Assembly: GCA_022820805.1 (NCBI GenBank)
Contig: JAJEEV010000039.1
Span: forward strand, 1-34,709
Length of the DNA: 34,709 nucleotides
Source of the DNA: Acidimicrobiia bacterium
GTDB lineage: Bacteria > Actinomycetota > Acidimicrobiia > Acidimicrobiales > Aldehydirespiratoraceae
Direction: 5' to 3'
Part shown: positions 21,593 through 29,733 of the stretch, piece by piece
Layout: each line of letters starts with the position of its first letter
How positions within the stretch are numbered: position 1 is the first letter of the stretch
Made by a program: the position numbers and the translations under genes
The notes under the pieces: model-generated
What the model was told of the DNA's origin: nothing
The model's database searches: none
What the model saw: only the letters and a program-made list of their open reading frames with translations

Positions 21593-24013
21593 ATCAAACG
21601 GCGGTCGGGTTGGGCAGTGCTCGCGGCGGGCGCCTTGATTGCCTCGATTCTCGCGATCGGGGCCTCTCCGGCGGCCGCGGCTGCGCAGAATGCCGACGCT
21701 CAGGCACCGTGGAAGGCCTGTGTGGGCCCGGCTATGGAGAGTCGCGGCTTCACCGATGTGGACATGGGCAGCGTCCACTACGACAACATCAACTGTCTGG
21801 CCTACTACGGGATCACCACCGGCAAGACCGCCGACACCTACGACCCGCAGAGCAGCGTGACCCGGTCGCAGATGGCGCTGTTCTTGACTCGCATGGCGAC
21901 GGCGGCAGGCGTCGACCTCGGCGATGTCATGGACGCTGGTTTCAGCGACCTCGGTATGACTGATGCTGAGCGGGTGTCGGCGATCAACCGGCTGGCGGCC
22001 AAGGGCATCATGGAGGGCCGCACGGCCACGACCTTCGATCCCGAGGGCACCGTGACCAGAGCCGACATGGCCCAGCACCTGTTCGCGTTCATCGACTTGG
22101 CGCTGGACTCGGTGAGCATCGACCGTGTGCCCGCGACGGTCGACGGTGACGGCACCGGCATAGAGGTGAAGAAGGGCGTCTTCGTCGATGACTACTTCGG
22201 TGACGCGCGTCGTTCGACGCCGGCCCACGTCGATGAGATCATCGGCGCGGTGTATGAGTTGGGCATCACCACCGGCACCAACGGCATGGTCGGCGCAAGC
22301 GGCACCTTCGAGCCGGCCGCGCCGGTGACCCGCGCTCAGATGGCGAGCTTCATTATGCGCACCTTGAGCCACACCAACTTGCGGCCTGCCGGGATCACCG
22401 CCCAGCAGAACAGCGACGGGACCCGGGTGTCGGTGCGCACCGCCGACTTCAAGCCCGTCGCCGACGCCCCCGTCGAGCTGTTCACCACCGAATTCGCCGA
22501 CGATGTCTTCGACGCCCGAGGAGAGTGCATTAGCCACTACGTCAGCGACGGTGGGCGCCACGGCCACATCGCGTGCGAGATCGACCCAGGCGACGCGGAG
22601 ACCGACGCCCAAGGCAACCACATGTTCTCGGTGGCCGCAGCGGGCTCCAAGACCAAGGTCTGCTCCCACACGCTCGAGGCGCGCGCAGCCGACGACCCAG
22701 ACTCCGAGTACGGCGCATGGGTGTGGACCGGCGCTGTCGGCGACACCTTCGACCGCGACACGGCACGCTCAGAGCCGATGCCCGGGAACGACGTGGATTC
22801 CCCGAACCCGCCCGCTTCGGCCGCGCTCACCGGCGGAACGTCATTCGAGGCCAAGAAGGGCAGCACCGTGACCTACACGGTCCAGCTCCTGGACGCGGAC
22901 GGCGCCCCGGTTGGCCCCGACCCCAATAGGGGCGACAGCTTCAGAGTCGAGATAGAGAGAATCGACGTAGGCGCCGACGGCAACCGCGCCGGCGGCGACG
23001 ACGATGTTCTCGGTCTGACAAGGACCACGGAGATGCCCGACAGCAACGGCCGAGTCGTCATTCCGCTCACCCAGAAGCCAACTAAGGGCAATGACGTGAT
23101 CGTGGATGTCACCGTGACTCCGCAGGATCCTGACGGCACCGGGCCCTTGACGGCCCTGGACTTCTCCGCGGCGCGGGCAGACTCGACTTCGAACAATGCC
23201 ACCGTCTTGGGCACCACCCCCACCGGTGTGCATGCGACGGTGTTGTTCTCCGAGGACGCCGCAACGGCAGGGAGCTACACGGTTTCGACCAGGACTTGGG
23301 GACGCCATAACGCCGACTCCGGCGGCCTGAACCAGGTCACGTTCACCGTGCTCGACCAGTACGGCAAGCCCACCAGCAAGGTGGCGGGAACAGCTACAGT
23401 TGACGGCGCGGATGTGACGAAGCAGTTCGGTATCGTCTTCACGGTCGGCGACGCCTCGTACAACCCGAGGACCGGTGCTACAACTGCCCCGACAGGGACT
23501 GTGCGTAGCGACGGCATTGCCCGAGTGACTTACAGGAGCCCATCTACCACTAGGACGGACACACTCCCAGGCACACCAGGCGTTGTGCTAAGTGGCGAGA
23601 GCGTTGATGCCGATTTCACTTCAGCGATAGCTACGTCGATCGGGAACATCACTGCGCCGTCGGGGTCGGATGTGGAGACGGTCTACTGGGCCTCCGCGGC
23701 AATAACCGACGTAGCCACCGCAAGCAATGCCGTGCTGGTGGCAGATCCGGGGGCTCGTACCATCGTTGCCGGCCCCGCAGACGGATCGACGTCGATGTCC
23801 TACGTCTTCGGCACCGATGACACCTTCATCGTCAATCACGGCGGCAGTGACACGGCGCTCACTTACGCACAGTTCGTGGAAGTGCTGGCCGCGATGAACG
23901 ATCGGTCGATCACGTCGATCGTCACAGCTGGCGCCACTCTGGCATCGGACGGCTACGACCCGGCCCGGCCGAGAGACCGTGCCGAATGGACGCTCACACT
24001 GGTCTGCGGTTAG
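21593..24013 (+). CDS. Large secreted SLH-domain surface protein B
   Basis: About 806 residues if started at ATC 21593. Between the previous gene's stop (21524) and the signal peptide there is no ATG, GTG or TTG in frame; the family start position (KRRSGWAVLAAGALIASILA) is preceded by ATC. An in-frame ATG at 21443 would overlap the previous gene and add 50 unusual residues. The signal peptide ends ASPAAAA. Three SLH-like modules (SRGFTDVDMGSVHYDNINCL; GFSDLGMTDAERVSAINRLA; YFGDARRSTPAHVDEIIGAV) are followed by a Cys-bearing beta domain (RGECISHYVSDG, ACEIDPGD), Ig-like domains (TYTVQLLDADGAPVGPDPN, VTFTVLDQYGKPTSK), and the shared C-terminal module (SYVFGTDDTFIVNHG ... YDPARPRDRAEWTLTLVCG). 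It is very similar to A in the first 250 residues and divergent in the middle, as expected for duplicated surface proteins. Confidence 0.87.
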   Translation: MKRRSGWAVLAAGALIASILAIGASPAAAAAQNADAQAPWKACVGPAMESRGFTDVDMGSVHYDNINCLAYYGITTGKTADTYDPQSSVTRSQMALFLTRMATAAGVDLGDVMDAGFSDLGMTDAERVSAINRLAAKGIMEGRTATTFDPEGTVTRADMAQHLFAFIDLALDSVSIDRVPATVDGDGTGIEVKKGVFVDDYFGDARRSTPAHVDEIIGAVYELGITTGTNGMVGASGTFEPAAPVTRAQMASFIMRTLSHTNLRPAGITAQQNSDGTRVSVRTADFKPVADAPVELFTTEFADDVFDARGECISHYVSDGGRHGHIACEIDPGDAETDAQGNHMFSVAAAGSKTKVCSHTLEARAADDPDSEYGAWVWTGAVGDTFDRDTARSEPMPGNDVDSPNPPASAALTGGTSFEAKKGSTVTYTVQLLDADGAPVGPDPNRGDSFRVEIERIDVGADGNRAGGDDDVLGLTRTTEMPDSNGRVVIPLTQKPTKGNDVIVDVTVTPQDPDGTGPLTALDFSAARADSTSNNATVLGTTPTGVHATVLFSEDAATAGSYTVSTRTWGRHNADSGGLNQVTFTVLDQYGKPTSKVAGTATVDGADVTKQFGIVFTVGDASYNPRTGATTAPTGTVRSDGIARVTYRSPSTTRTDTLPGTPGVVLSGESVDADFTSAIATSIGNITAPSGSDVETVYWASAAITDVATASNAVLVADPGARTIVAGPADGSTSMSYVFGTDDTFIVNHGGSDTALTYAQFVEVLAAMNDRSITSIVTAGATLASDGYDPARPRDRAEWTLTLVCG

Positions 24014-24028
24014 CGACTAGTGAGTAGC

Positions 24029-24098
24029 AGCGGCGGCTAGGCCGCCGAAGTACCACCAACCCCGAGGAGGCCCCCGCAAATATGCGGGGGCCTCCTCG
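24029..24098 (+). terminator. 3' hairpin of gene B
   Basis: CGGCGGC-TAG-GCCGCCG at about 24030-24046, then a perfect 16-bp stem at 24063-24098: CGAGGAGGCCCCCGCA, loop AATA, TGCGGGGGCCTCCTCG. The flank ACCACCAACCC is identical to that of A. It is a strong factor-independent terminator apart from the missing T-tract. Confidence 0.82.
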
Positions 24099-24331
24099 CG
24101 TCTGCGTTCCGGTTGGCGGGCGCCTTCTCAGGATCTCTTGGTCTCGTCTTGTTGGCCTGACTTTGTTCGTGCGTCGCAGGGGCCGGTCCTGGCCCACAAG
24201 TCCTGTCCGGGACATCGCCTGAGGCATTCAGCAGGCGAGCGGATCCCGCAGCCGGATGCCGATCCGACCGGGCCCTGGCGTCTGGAGCTGCTCTGCTCGA
24301 GCCCGCGCCGGATGGAGGGAGCCGGGCTGCG
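24099..24331. other. Intergenic region between gene B and small protein 3
   Basis: No gene, repeat or promoter that I can support lies in this stretch. It separates two convergent transcription units. Confidence 0.4.
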
Positions 24332-24748
24332 TCAGCTGGCTTGGCGGTGGCCGGAGGGTGGGTCGTCGGGGGACGGATCGACCCCCGCCGGCGACTGGGG
24401 GCCTCGCGTCCGGAAGCTCTCGGGTCCCATCAGGTGGCCCTCGATGCGGGCCAGCCTCTCCCGCGCGTCGGAGACGTCGCGGCCCATGGAGTCGAACTTG
24501 CCATCGAGCTTGTCGAACCTGGACCCCAAGCCGTCGACCCTGTCGTCCAATGCGTCGACCTTGCCGTCAAGAGCCGTCACCGCGGTCTCGAGGCTTGCGA
24601 CGCGGGTGTCCAGGTGTCCGAACTTGGTGTCGATCTTGGAGTCGAGGCGGGTGTACTGAAAGATGATCAGGCCGACGAGCGTCATCCAGGATCCTAAGAT
24701 CGTGACCATCAGCGTGATGGTGTTGGTGTCCAGAGTGTTGGTGTCCAT
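24332..24748 (-). CDS. Small membrane protein with coiled coil (paralogue 3 of 3)
   Basis: 138 residues from ATG 24748, with GGAGG 10 nt upstream; the frame extends to 24820 but that part is the conserved leader. Residues about 10-32 are a transmembrane helix (ITLMVTILGSWMTLVGLIIF), nearly identical to that of the protein at 9749. A heptad-like coiled coil built of repeated LDxxVxxLDxRVDGLGSRFD-type units follows, then SMGRDVSDARERLARIEGHL, the family motif, and a Ser/Pro-rich tail. It lies between surface genes B and C, downstream of C on the same strand but with its own promoter and behind C's terminator. Function unknown; the repeated co-location with the SLH proteins is the main clue. Confidence 0.8.
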   Translation of the reverse strand: MDTNTLDTNTITLMVTILGSWMTLVGLIIFQYTRLDSKIDTKFGHLDTRVASLETAVTALDGKVDALDDRVDGLGSRFDKLDGKFDSMGRDVSDARERLARIEGHLMGPESFRTRGPQSPAGVDPSPDDPPSGHRQAS

Positions 24749-24822
24749 GGCGCTGCTGCCTCCGTTGCGAGTAGACGACTCTTGAGGCGAGCTGGTTGGC
24801 GCAGCTTGCGACGGCTGCACTG

Positions 24823-24852
24823 ATGATAGCCGATTGCATGATTGAACACCAA
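24823..24852 (-). promoter_or_regulatory. Promoter of small protein 3, conserved with 9645-9674
   Basis: On the minus strand, TTGGTG (24852-24847), 18 bp, TATCAT (24828-24823). Shared words with the 9.6-kb copy are GTGATG before the -35, ATC-TGCA in the spacer, and GTGCAGCCGTCGCAAGC after the -10. Confidence 0.6.
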
Positions 24853-24911
24853 CGCTGCATCACATGTGCTGAAACAACCCAGCGAGACGCAGACCAGCCC
24901 TAGCAGGGACG

Positions 24912-24947
24912 CGAGGAGGCCCCCGCAGACTTGCGGGGGCCTCCTCG
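24912..24947 (-). terminator. 3' hairpin of gene C
   Basis: On the minus strand, CGAGGAGGCCCCCGCA, loop AGTC, TGCGGGGGCCTCCTCG: the same 16-bp arms as the gene B hairpin, preceded by the same ACCACCAACCC flank. It lies about 60 bp after the gene C stop at 25010. Confidence 0.82.
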
Positions 24948-25009
24948 GGGTTGGTGGTACTTATGTGACTAGTTGATGCCTAGTCGTCGGTGGCCTAGTC
25001 GCCGCCAGA

Positions 25010-27424
25010 TCAGGTGGGGCACGTCAGGCCTGAGAGGGTCCAGGAGGCGCCGTCCCTGGGCCGGCTCAAGTCATAGCCGACCCAGCTCAGCGTGCCACCC
25101 GTCACCCCTGACATAGCGTCGCCCAGAGCACCCAGGATCTCCTCGAACTGGTCCATGGTGACGACATCTCCCTCGACGACAAACCGGTCGTCATCGCCGT
25201 AGCCATAGGCAAAGTAGCCTCCTGCAACGTCATCGTTGGTGGTTGCTGAAACTCTATTGATGACGACATAGTTGGATCCAGGATCGCCCAGCGTGACGGT
25301 CACAGTGGCGTCAAGGGTCTGACTTCCCTCCAGGCCCAGCCTCGCCCAGACAACCGTCGGGCTGTCGGGGGAACCGACAGCGGCGCTGCTGCTGTCTTGG
25401 AGTTGGAGGGTGATCGTCTGTAGTGATGTAGCCAGAGAACCCACGGTGTACGGGATGGACACGCGACCCGTGGCGTTCACGTCATACGGCTGCACGCCAG
25501 CCGTGCCGCCGTCGCCGTCGAAGGCAGGGGCAACGGTGGGCCCGCTCGGGGCAAAGCTCGTATCGGTAGCAAGTACCGCATGGTCCGCTCCCCGGTACAG
25601 GTCGCCGTACTGATCGGACACGGTGACGGAGACGCTGTTCCTGGCCGAAGACCCAATGAGTCTCCAAGGCGCTGATGCGCCGTCAATGCTGGTCGGTGCC
25701 GAATCATCGTCGGAGAACCACACGGTTGCATGCTCCGTTAAAGTTGCCGCGTGAGTGGCATTATCGGTCGCCGAGTCCACGATGGTGATAGTGGTGCCAG
25801 TGGACGCGGTGACCGTGATCCTGGCCAAGACGTCCACCTGGTTGGTGCCTCTTATGTCGATGGCGTTGGCGTCGACCGTGAATGTAAAGCTGCCGCTGCC
25901 GTCGGGCTGCAGGTTCGATGTCCTGTCAGAGAAATCGACCGACCCGAACGTATTGGAATCAACGGAGTCTTCGTAGTAGTGCTGGACCCGGACCTGGAAG
26001 GTGTTGTTGGCACCCGGTGTGGGCCCGACGTCGTTGCCAGCGTCGTCTTGGAGCTGGACCGTATAGGTCACACTGCCGCCCATCTTGACATGGAGGGCGG
26101 TACCTCCGGTGACCTCAGCCTGGGTCGCCTCGTCTCGCGTTGACAGCGTGTTCGCGGCCACGGACTTGAACAGGTCCTCGACGTCGTCGACGATGTTGCC
26201 GACGTTGCCTTGCCAGGCGTACACGGTGTAATCGGTAGCGCCACCCCGACCGGCGGAAGCGAACGTGTAGGTCCCAACGCTGCAAGTGACCGTCAACGGG
26301 TTCCCCCTCTGAAGGCCAACGCCTTCCCAGAGGGCGTTGCCGTCGTCGCCGGTCCTGAGATCGCCCACATCGATGCGGCACTCATCGTAGCTGGGGTCCT
26401 GATTCTGGACGTAGCGGCTGATGCAGCGGTCGCTCCGGTCGAAGGCGTCATCGGGGAAGTTGGTGGTGAACACGTCAGTTGAGACATCGGCGACCGGCGC
26501 AAAGTCCGCGGAGCGCACCGACACCATGGTGTCGCTTGATGTGCTCTGCGCGGTGAGCCCGGCCGGACGCAGGTTGGTGTGGCCCATGGTGCGCATGATG
26601 AACGAAGCCATCTGGGCACGAGTCACCAAGCCGTTGGGCTCGAACGTGCCGGCCTCTCCGACCATCCCGTTGGTGCCGGTAGTGATGCCCAGTTCGTAGA
26701 TGGCGCTGATGCGGTCATTCACATGGTACGGCGTGTTCCTGCGGGCGTCGCCGAAGAAGTCGTTGGGAGCCGTGCCGGTCTCGCCGTCTGACGAGTTCAG
26801 TTCCACATGGCCTACACCGTCGGTGTTGTTCTCCACCGAGTTGGGGAGACTGTCGATGATCACCGAGTCCAGCGCATGGTTCAAGAACTCGAACAGGAAC
26901 ATCGCCATCTCCCAGCGCGTCACGGGGTCGCTGGGCGCGAACACCGTGGCCGACGGCGGGTCGAACGCGGTCTGGGTGTTGCCGAACATGATCCCCGCGC
27001 CCACCAGCTGGTTGATCGCGGCCACCCTCTCGGGCTCGCTGCCACCAAGATCGGTGAAGCCCTGGTCGGTGGCGTCGCCCAAGTCGATGCCGGCCTTGTC
27101 CGCGGCCCGAGCCAGGAACAGAGCCATCTGCGAGCGGGTCACGTTGCCCTGGGGATTGAAGGTCTCAGCCGTCTTGCCCTTGGTGATCCCGTAGTAGGCC
27201 AGACAGTTGATGTTGTCGTAGTGGACGCTGTCCATAGCCACGTCCTCGAAGCCATGGCCCTCCAACGCCGGGCCCAGACAGGCCTTCCATTGGGCCTCCG
27301 CGTCGGGCAGATGCGCGCTCTGTGCCGCTGCCGGGGCGGCCCCGACTGCGAGGATCGACGCGACCAAGGCGCCCGCCGCGAGCACTGCCCAACCCGAGCG
27401 CCGCTTCTTCACTAGCTGGGGCAT
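25010..27424 (-). CDS. Large secreted SLH-domain surface protein C
   Basis: 804 residues from ATG 27424 (MPQLVKKRRSGWAVLAAGAL), with AAGGAGG just upstream. An ATG at 27475, also with AAGGAGG, would add 17 residues in frame. This is the intact form of the family N-terminus: basic n-region KKRR, hydrophobic core, cleavage near PAAAQ. SLH-like modules at about 50-230 read FEDVAMDSVHYDNINCLAYY, GFTDLGGSEPERVAAINQLV and FFGDARRNTPYHVNDRISAI with RAQMASFIMRTMGHT. Then come a Cys-containing beta domain (RCISRYVQNQ, ECRIDVGDLRTGDDGN), Ig-like domains (SVTYTVQLQDDAGNDVGP, SVSVTVSDQYGDLYRG) and the common C-terminal module (FAYGYGDDDRFVVEGDVVTM ... YDLSRPRDGASWTLSGLTC). It is likely a wall-anchored surface-layer protein and is encoded in the opposite orientation to A and B. 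Confidence 0.9.
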   Translation of the reverse strand: MPQLVKKRRSGWAVLAAGALVASILAVGAAPAAAQSAHLPDAEAQWKACLGPALEGHGFEDVAMDSVHYDNINCLAYYGITKGKTAETFNPQGNVTRSQMALFLARAADKAGIDLGDATDQGFTDLGGSEPERVAAINQLVGAGIMFGNTQTAFDPPSATVFAPSDPVTRWEMAMFLFEFLNHALDSVIIDSLPNSVENNTDGVGHVELNSSDGETGTAPNDFFGDARRNTPYHVNDRISAIYELGITTGTNGMVGEAGTFEPNGLVTRAQMASFIMRTMGHTNLRPAGLTAQSTSSDTMVSVRSADFAPVADVSTDVFTTNFPDDAFDRSDRCISRYVQNQDPSYDECRIDVGDLRTGDDGNALWEGVGLQRGNPLTVTCSVGTYTFASAGRGGATDYTVYAWQGNVGNIVDDVEDLFKSVAANTLSTRDEATQAEVTGGTALHVKMGGSVTYTVQLQDDAGNDVGPTPGANNTFQVRVQHYYEDSVDSNTFGSVDFSDRTSNLQPDGSGSFTFTVDANAIDIRGTNQVDVLARITVTASTGTTITIVDSATDNATHAATLTEHATVWFSDDDSAPTSIDGASAPWRLIGSSARNSVSVTVSDQYGDLYRGADHAVLATDTSFAPSGPTVAPAFDGDGGTAGVQPYDVNATGRVSIPYTVGSLATSLQTITLQLQDSSSAAVGSPDSPTVVWARLGLEGSQTLDATVTVTLGDPGSNYVVINRVSATTNDDVAGGYFAYGYGDDDRFVVEGDVVTMDQFEEILGALGDAMSGVTGGTLSWVGYDLSRPRDGASWTLSGLTCPT

Positions 27425-27490
27425 CGGCCCCTCCTTTGCTTGTACCTGGGGCACAGGCCCCTTCAAATGGGGCATGTGCCCCTCCTTTCT
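27422..27490 (-). promoter_or_regulatory. Triplicated initiation-like leader of gene C
   Basis: On the minus strand the leader has AAAGGAGGGGCACATGCCCC (ATG 27475), AAGGGGCCTGTGCCCC (GTG 27454) and AAAGGAGGGGCCGATGCCCC (ATG 27424). All three starts are in one frame, and two carry a full ribosome-binding site. The GGGGC...GCCCC words can form hairpins that enclose each start codon. Confidence 0.6.
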
Positions 27491-28029
27491 ATACCTGTAT
27501 TCCATCGCTGGCAAGTTCGGCCCGTCCGGAACCGCACGCCTCCGACGTGCGAACCCTCGTGGGTGCAACCCGCAACACGCTACCTGCGTGAACCACCGGC
27601 TACACCCCCTTGGATCCATGATCCTAGACGTTCCGAGAACCCTACCACGATGGCGGGGCCCATGACGGCCCCGAAGTGTAGCACGACACGTCGGCAAGTG
27701 TGGTCATTCATCATCAATCAAATCCCGCTCTTGCACCCCAGCTCCCGAACGCAACGTCGGCGCTGTGAGGTGACACGTCGTCGTTCACGCCTTGGCACCA
27801 TAACAGCACCATCTACATAGGGCAATCATTTGCGATGCCACGCGACCGGGCGCTTGAGGGCAAGGCCCCAGGCCTTTCGCGTGCTCTCAACCACCGCTCC
27901 GGAGCTGGAGCGAGACACGGGCAGAGAGCGCGCATCGGGGGGTGGTTCGGCCCGGTCGTGCACGCTCTGGTCCGGGTCCGTACACGGCCGCGCGATCGGG
28001 TACCGGAGCGGGGTCGCCAGTGGCCGGTT
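27491..28029. other. Non-coding region upstream of gene C
   Basis: About 540 bp without a supported gene. The half near gene C (27491-27720) is presumably its promoter and long leader, with GGGGCC/GGCCCC-type inverted words near 27655-27675. I cannot assign a confident -35/-10. The half near 28029 lies after the dehydrogenase stop and holds no recognisable structure. Confidence 0.4.
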
Positions 28030-28992
28030 CTAAGGGAAGTAGCCGCTGCGGGCGAAGCCGATCAGGCCGGTCACGTCGAGGCCGCCGAGACCCAGGCTGG
28101 CCAGGGTCGGGGCGACAGCCCGCGGGTCGCCGCCGGGACCGGCCGAGGCGGCGTCCAGCAGCCCGTCGATCGCCGGGGTAGGCACGCCCGCGGCCCGGCC
28201 CAGCGACGACGCCAGCACCAGCGCACAGGGGCTGTCGTTGGCGTCGGGGGCGGCGGTGGCGTTGGCGTCGGTGGCGGCGGCCGGGCCCTGGGCGCTGCGG
28301 AAGTGGCGGTAGCCGCGGAGCTCCCTGGAGTAGAGGGCCCCGCGCAGGGCCAGCAGCTCGGCGGCCGCTGCTTCGATCGCGTCGGCCGCTTCGGGCGGGG
28401 CGGTGCCGAGGGCGTCGTAGGCGGTCAGCACCGTGGTCCACACCATGTCGGTGGCGCCCGCCTGGGGCCAGACGTCGTCGACGAGCTCCATCACCCGGGC
28501 GACATCGAACGGGTTGGGAGGCAGGACCGCCACCAGCACACCCCATCGCTTGGCGACCGCGTGGACCGCTCCGGGGCCGGTGACGCGGGCCGCCAGGGGC
28601 CAGGTGTTGGTCTCGGCCACCACAGTGGGGGGCTCGATGGCCCGACGGGCCAAGATGGCGCCGCCGCCGTCGCCCACCACCAGCACCGTCTGGTGGGGCG
28701 TGGCGTGAGGGGCGATGGCCTGCACCCAGCGCCGACGGGCCTGGCACGGGACGGCCACCACTGCGAGCTCGGCGCCGGCGAGGGCCTCCTGGATCGAGCC
28801 GGCCACGGCGACAGGGACCCGGATCTCGTCGTGGGCGTCCATGGCGAGGGCCACCGTGCCGGCGGCGGCAACCGGGTCGAGGCCTGGTCGGTCGTCGTCG
28901 AGGCCGGCCAACACGGTTCGGCGGCCGCAGCGGGCCATGTCGGCCGCCACCGCCAGCGCCCCCGCACCCGATCCCAGAACCGCCACCTTCAT
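28030..28992 (-). CDS. Opine/octopine-dehydrogenase-like NAD(P)-binding protein
   Basis: 320 residues from ATG 28992, with AGAGGG upstream. The N-terminus is a Rossmann fold: MKVAVLGSGAGALAVAADMA with the GxGxxG-like loop, then AGLDDDRPGLDPV. AELAVVAVPCQARRRWVQAI and TVLVVGDGGGAILARRAI match the glycerol-3-phosphate/ketopantoate-type dehydrogenase core. TVVAETNTWPLAARV and VLPPNPFDVARVMELVDDVW, followed by a helical C-terminal region, resemble the octopine/nopaline dehydrogenase family, which forms N-carboxyalkyl amino acids from an amino acid and a 2-oxo acid. It is somewhat short for that family (usually about 350-360 residues). An Ala/Asp/Asn insertion (PAAATDANATAAPDANDS) lies near residue 235. 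Its substrate is unknown and there are no pathway neighbours. Confidence 0.75.
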   Translation of the reverse strand: MKVAVLGSGAGALAVAADMARCGRRTVLAGLDDDRPGLDPVAAAGTVALAMDAHDEIRVPVAVAGSIQEALAGAELAVVAVPCQARRRWVQAIAPHATPHQTVLVVGDGGGAILARRAIEPPTVVAETNTWPLAARVTGPGAVHAVAKRWGVLVAVLPPNPFDVARVMELVDDVWPQAGATDMVWTTVLTAYDALGTAPPEAADAIEAAAAELLALRGALYSRELRGYRHFRSAQGPAAATDANATAAPDANDSPCALVLASSLGRAAGVPTPAIDGLLDAASAGPGGDPRAVAPTLASLGLGGLDVTGLIGFARSGYFP

Positions 28993-29150
28993 ATAGCGCC
29001 CTCTACTATTCCGGTTCGGCTGGCCCGGTGCACCGCCACGTTCCCTCCAGCTGCTCCGTGCGACTGTCCTTATACATACCGCCGTACATACAGCCGCCCG
29101 CGCCGAGCGGGAACGGCCCGGCCGGCGGGGCGGGGTCGTAGCCTCGGGGC

Positions 29151-29648
29151 ATGGACGACATGGTGATCCGGCTGGCCACCGCCGCCGACGCCGAGGCGAC
29201 CCGCCGCATCTACAACCACGAAGTGGAGCACACCACCCACACCTTCGACCTCGTGACCCGCACCCTCGAGCAGCAGCAGGCCTGGCTGCGCGACCGGGAG
29301 GGCGCCCTCGGCGTGGTGGTGGCCGAGGCCGCCGGCGAGGTGCTGGGCTTCGCCTCGCTCAGCGAGTACCGGCCCCGGGCCGCCTACCGGACCTCGGTGG
29401 AGTCCAGCGTGTATGTGGCGGCGGCGGCTCGGGGGCGGGGCATCGGCCAGCGGCTCATGCAGGAGCTGGTGGCGGTGGCCGAGGCCAGGGGCTTCCACAC
29501 CATGATCGCCCGCATCGCCGGCGGCCAGGAAGCGTCGGTGCGGCTGCACGAGGCCGTCGGGTTCGCCGTCGTCGGCACCGAGCGCGAGGTAGGCCGCAAG
29601 TTCGGCGCCTGGCTAGACGTAGTAATAATGCAAAGAATGCTCGGCTGA
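29151..29648 (+). CDS. GNAT N-acetyltransferase, phosphinothricin-acetyltransferase-like
   Basis: 165 residues from ATG 29151; ATG 29160 (MVIRLATAADAEATRRIYNH) is an alternative. Neither has a clear ribosome-binding site, so a leaderless start is possible. The family pattern is complete: RIYNHEVEHTTHTFDLVTRT near the N-terminus, GFASLSEYRPRAAYRTSVES in the middle, VYVAAAARGRGIGQRLMQEL as the acetyl-CoA loop (RGRGIG), and SVRLHEAVGFAVVGTEREVG with FGAWLDVVIMQRML at the end. Such enzymes (PAT/MnaT) acetylate the amino group of methionine sulfoximine, phosphinothricin or related amino acids using acetyl-CoA. It is divergent from the dehydrogenase gene. TACATAC occurs twice (29073 and 29085) in the shared region. 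Confidence 0.9.
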   Translation: MDDMVIRLATAADAEATRRIYNHEVEHTTHTFDLVTRTLEQQQAWLRDREGALGVVVAEAAGEVLGFASLSEYRPRAAYRTSVESSVYVAAAARGRGIGQRLMQELVAVAEARGFHTMIARIAGGQEASVRLHEAVGFAVVGTEREVGRKFGAWLDVVIMQRMLG

Positions 29649-29733
29649 CCCCCCAGTCGTCGTCCGCTTGGGCACAACACAATTCGCGGGTCTGAGCGCG
29701 ACACAATTCGCGGGTTTGAGCGCGCCCCGAAGT

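Noticed and set aside
27835..29166. Long plus-strand frame opposite the dehydrogenase gene
   Set aside because: Antisense shadow without a recognisable domain; the minus strand has a Rossmann fold and a ribosome-binding site.
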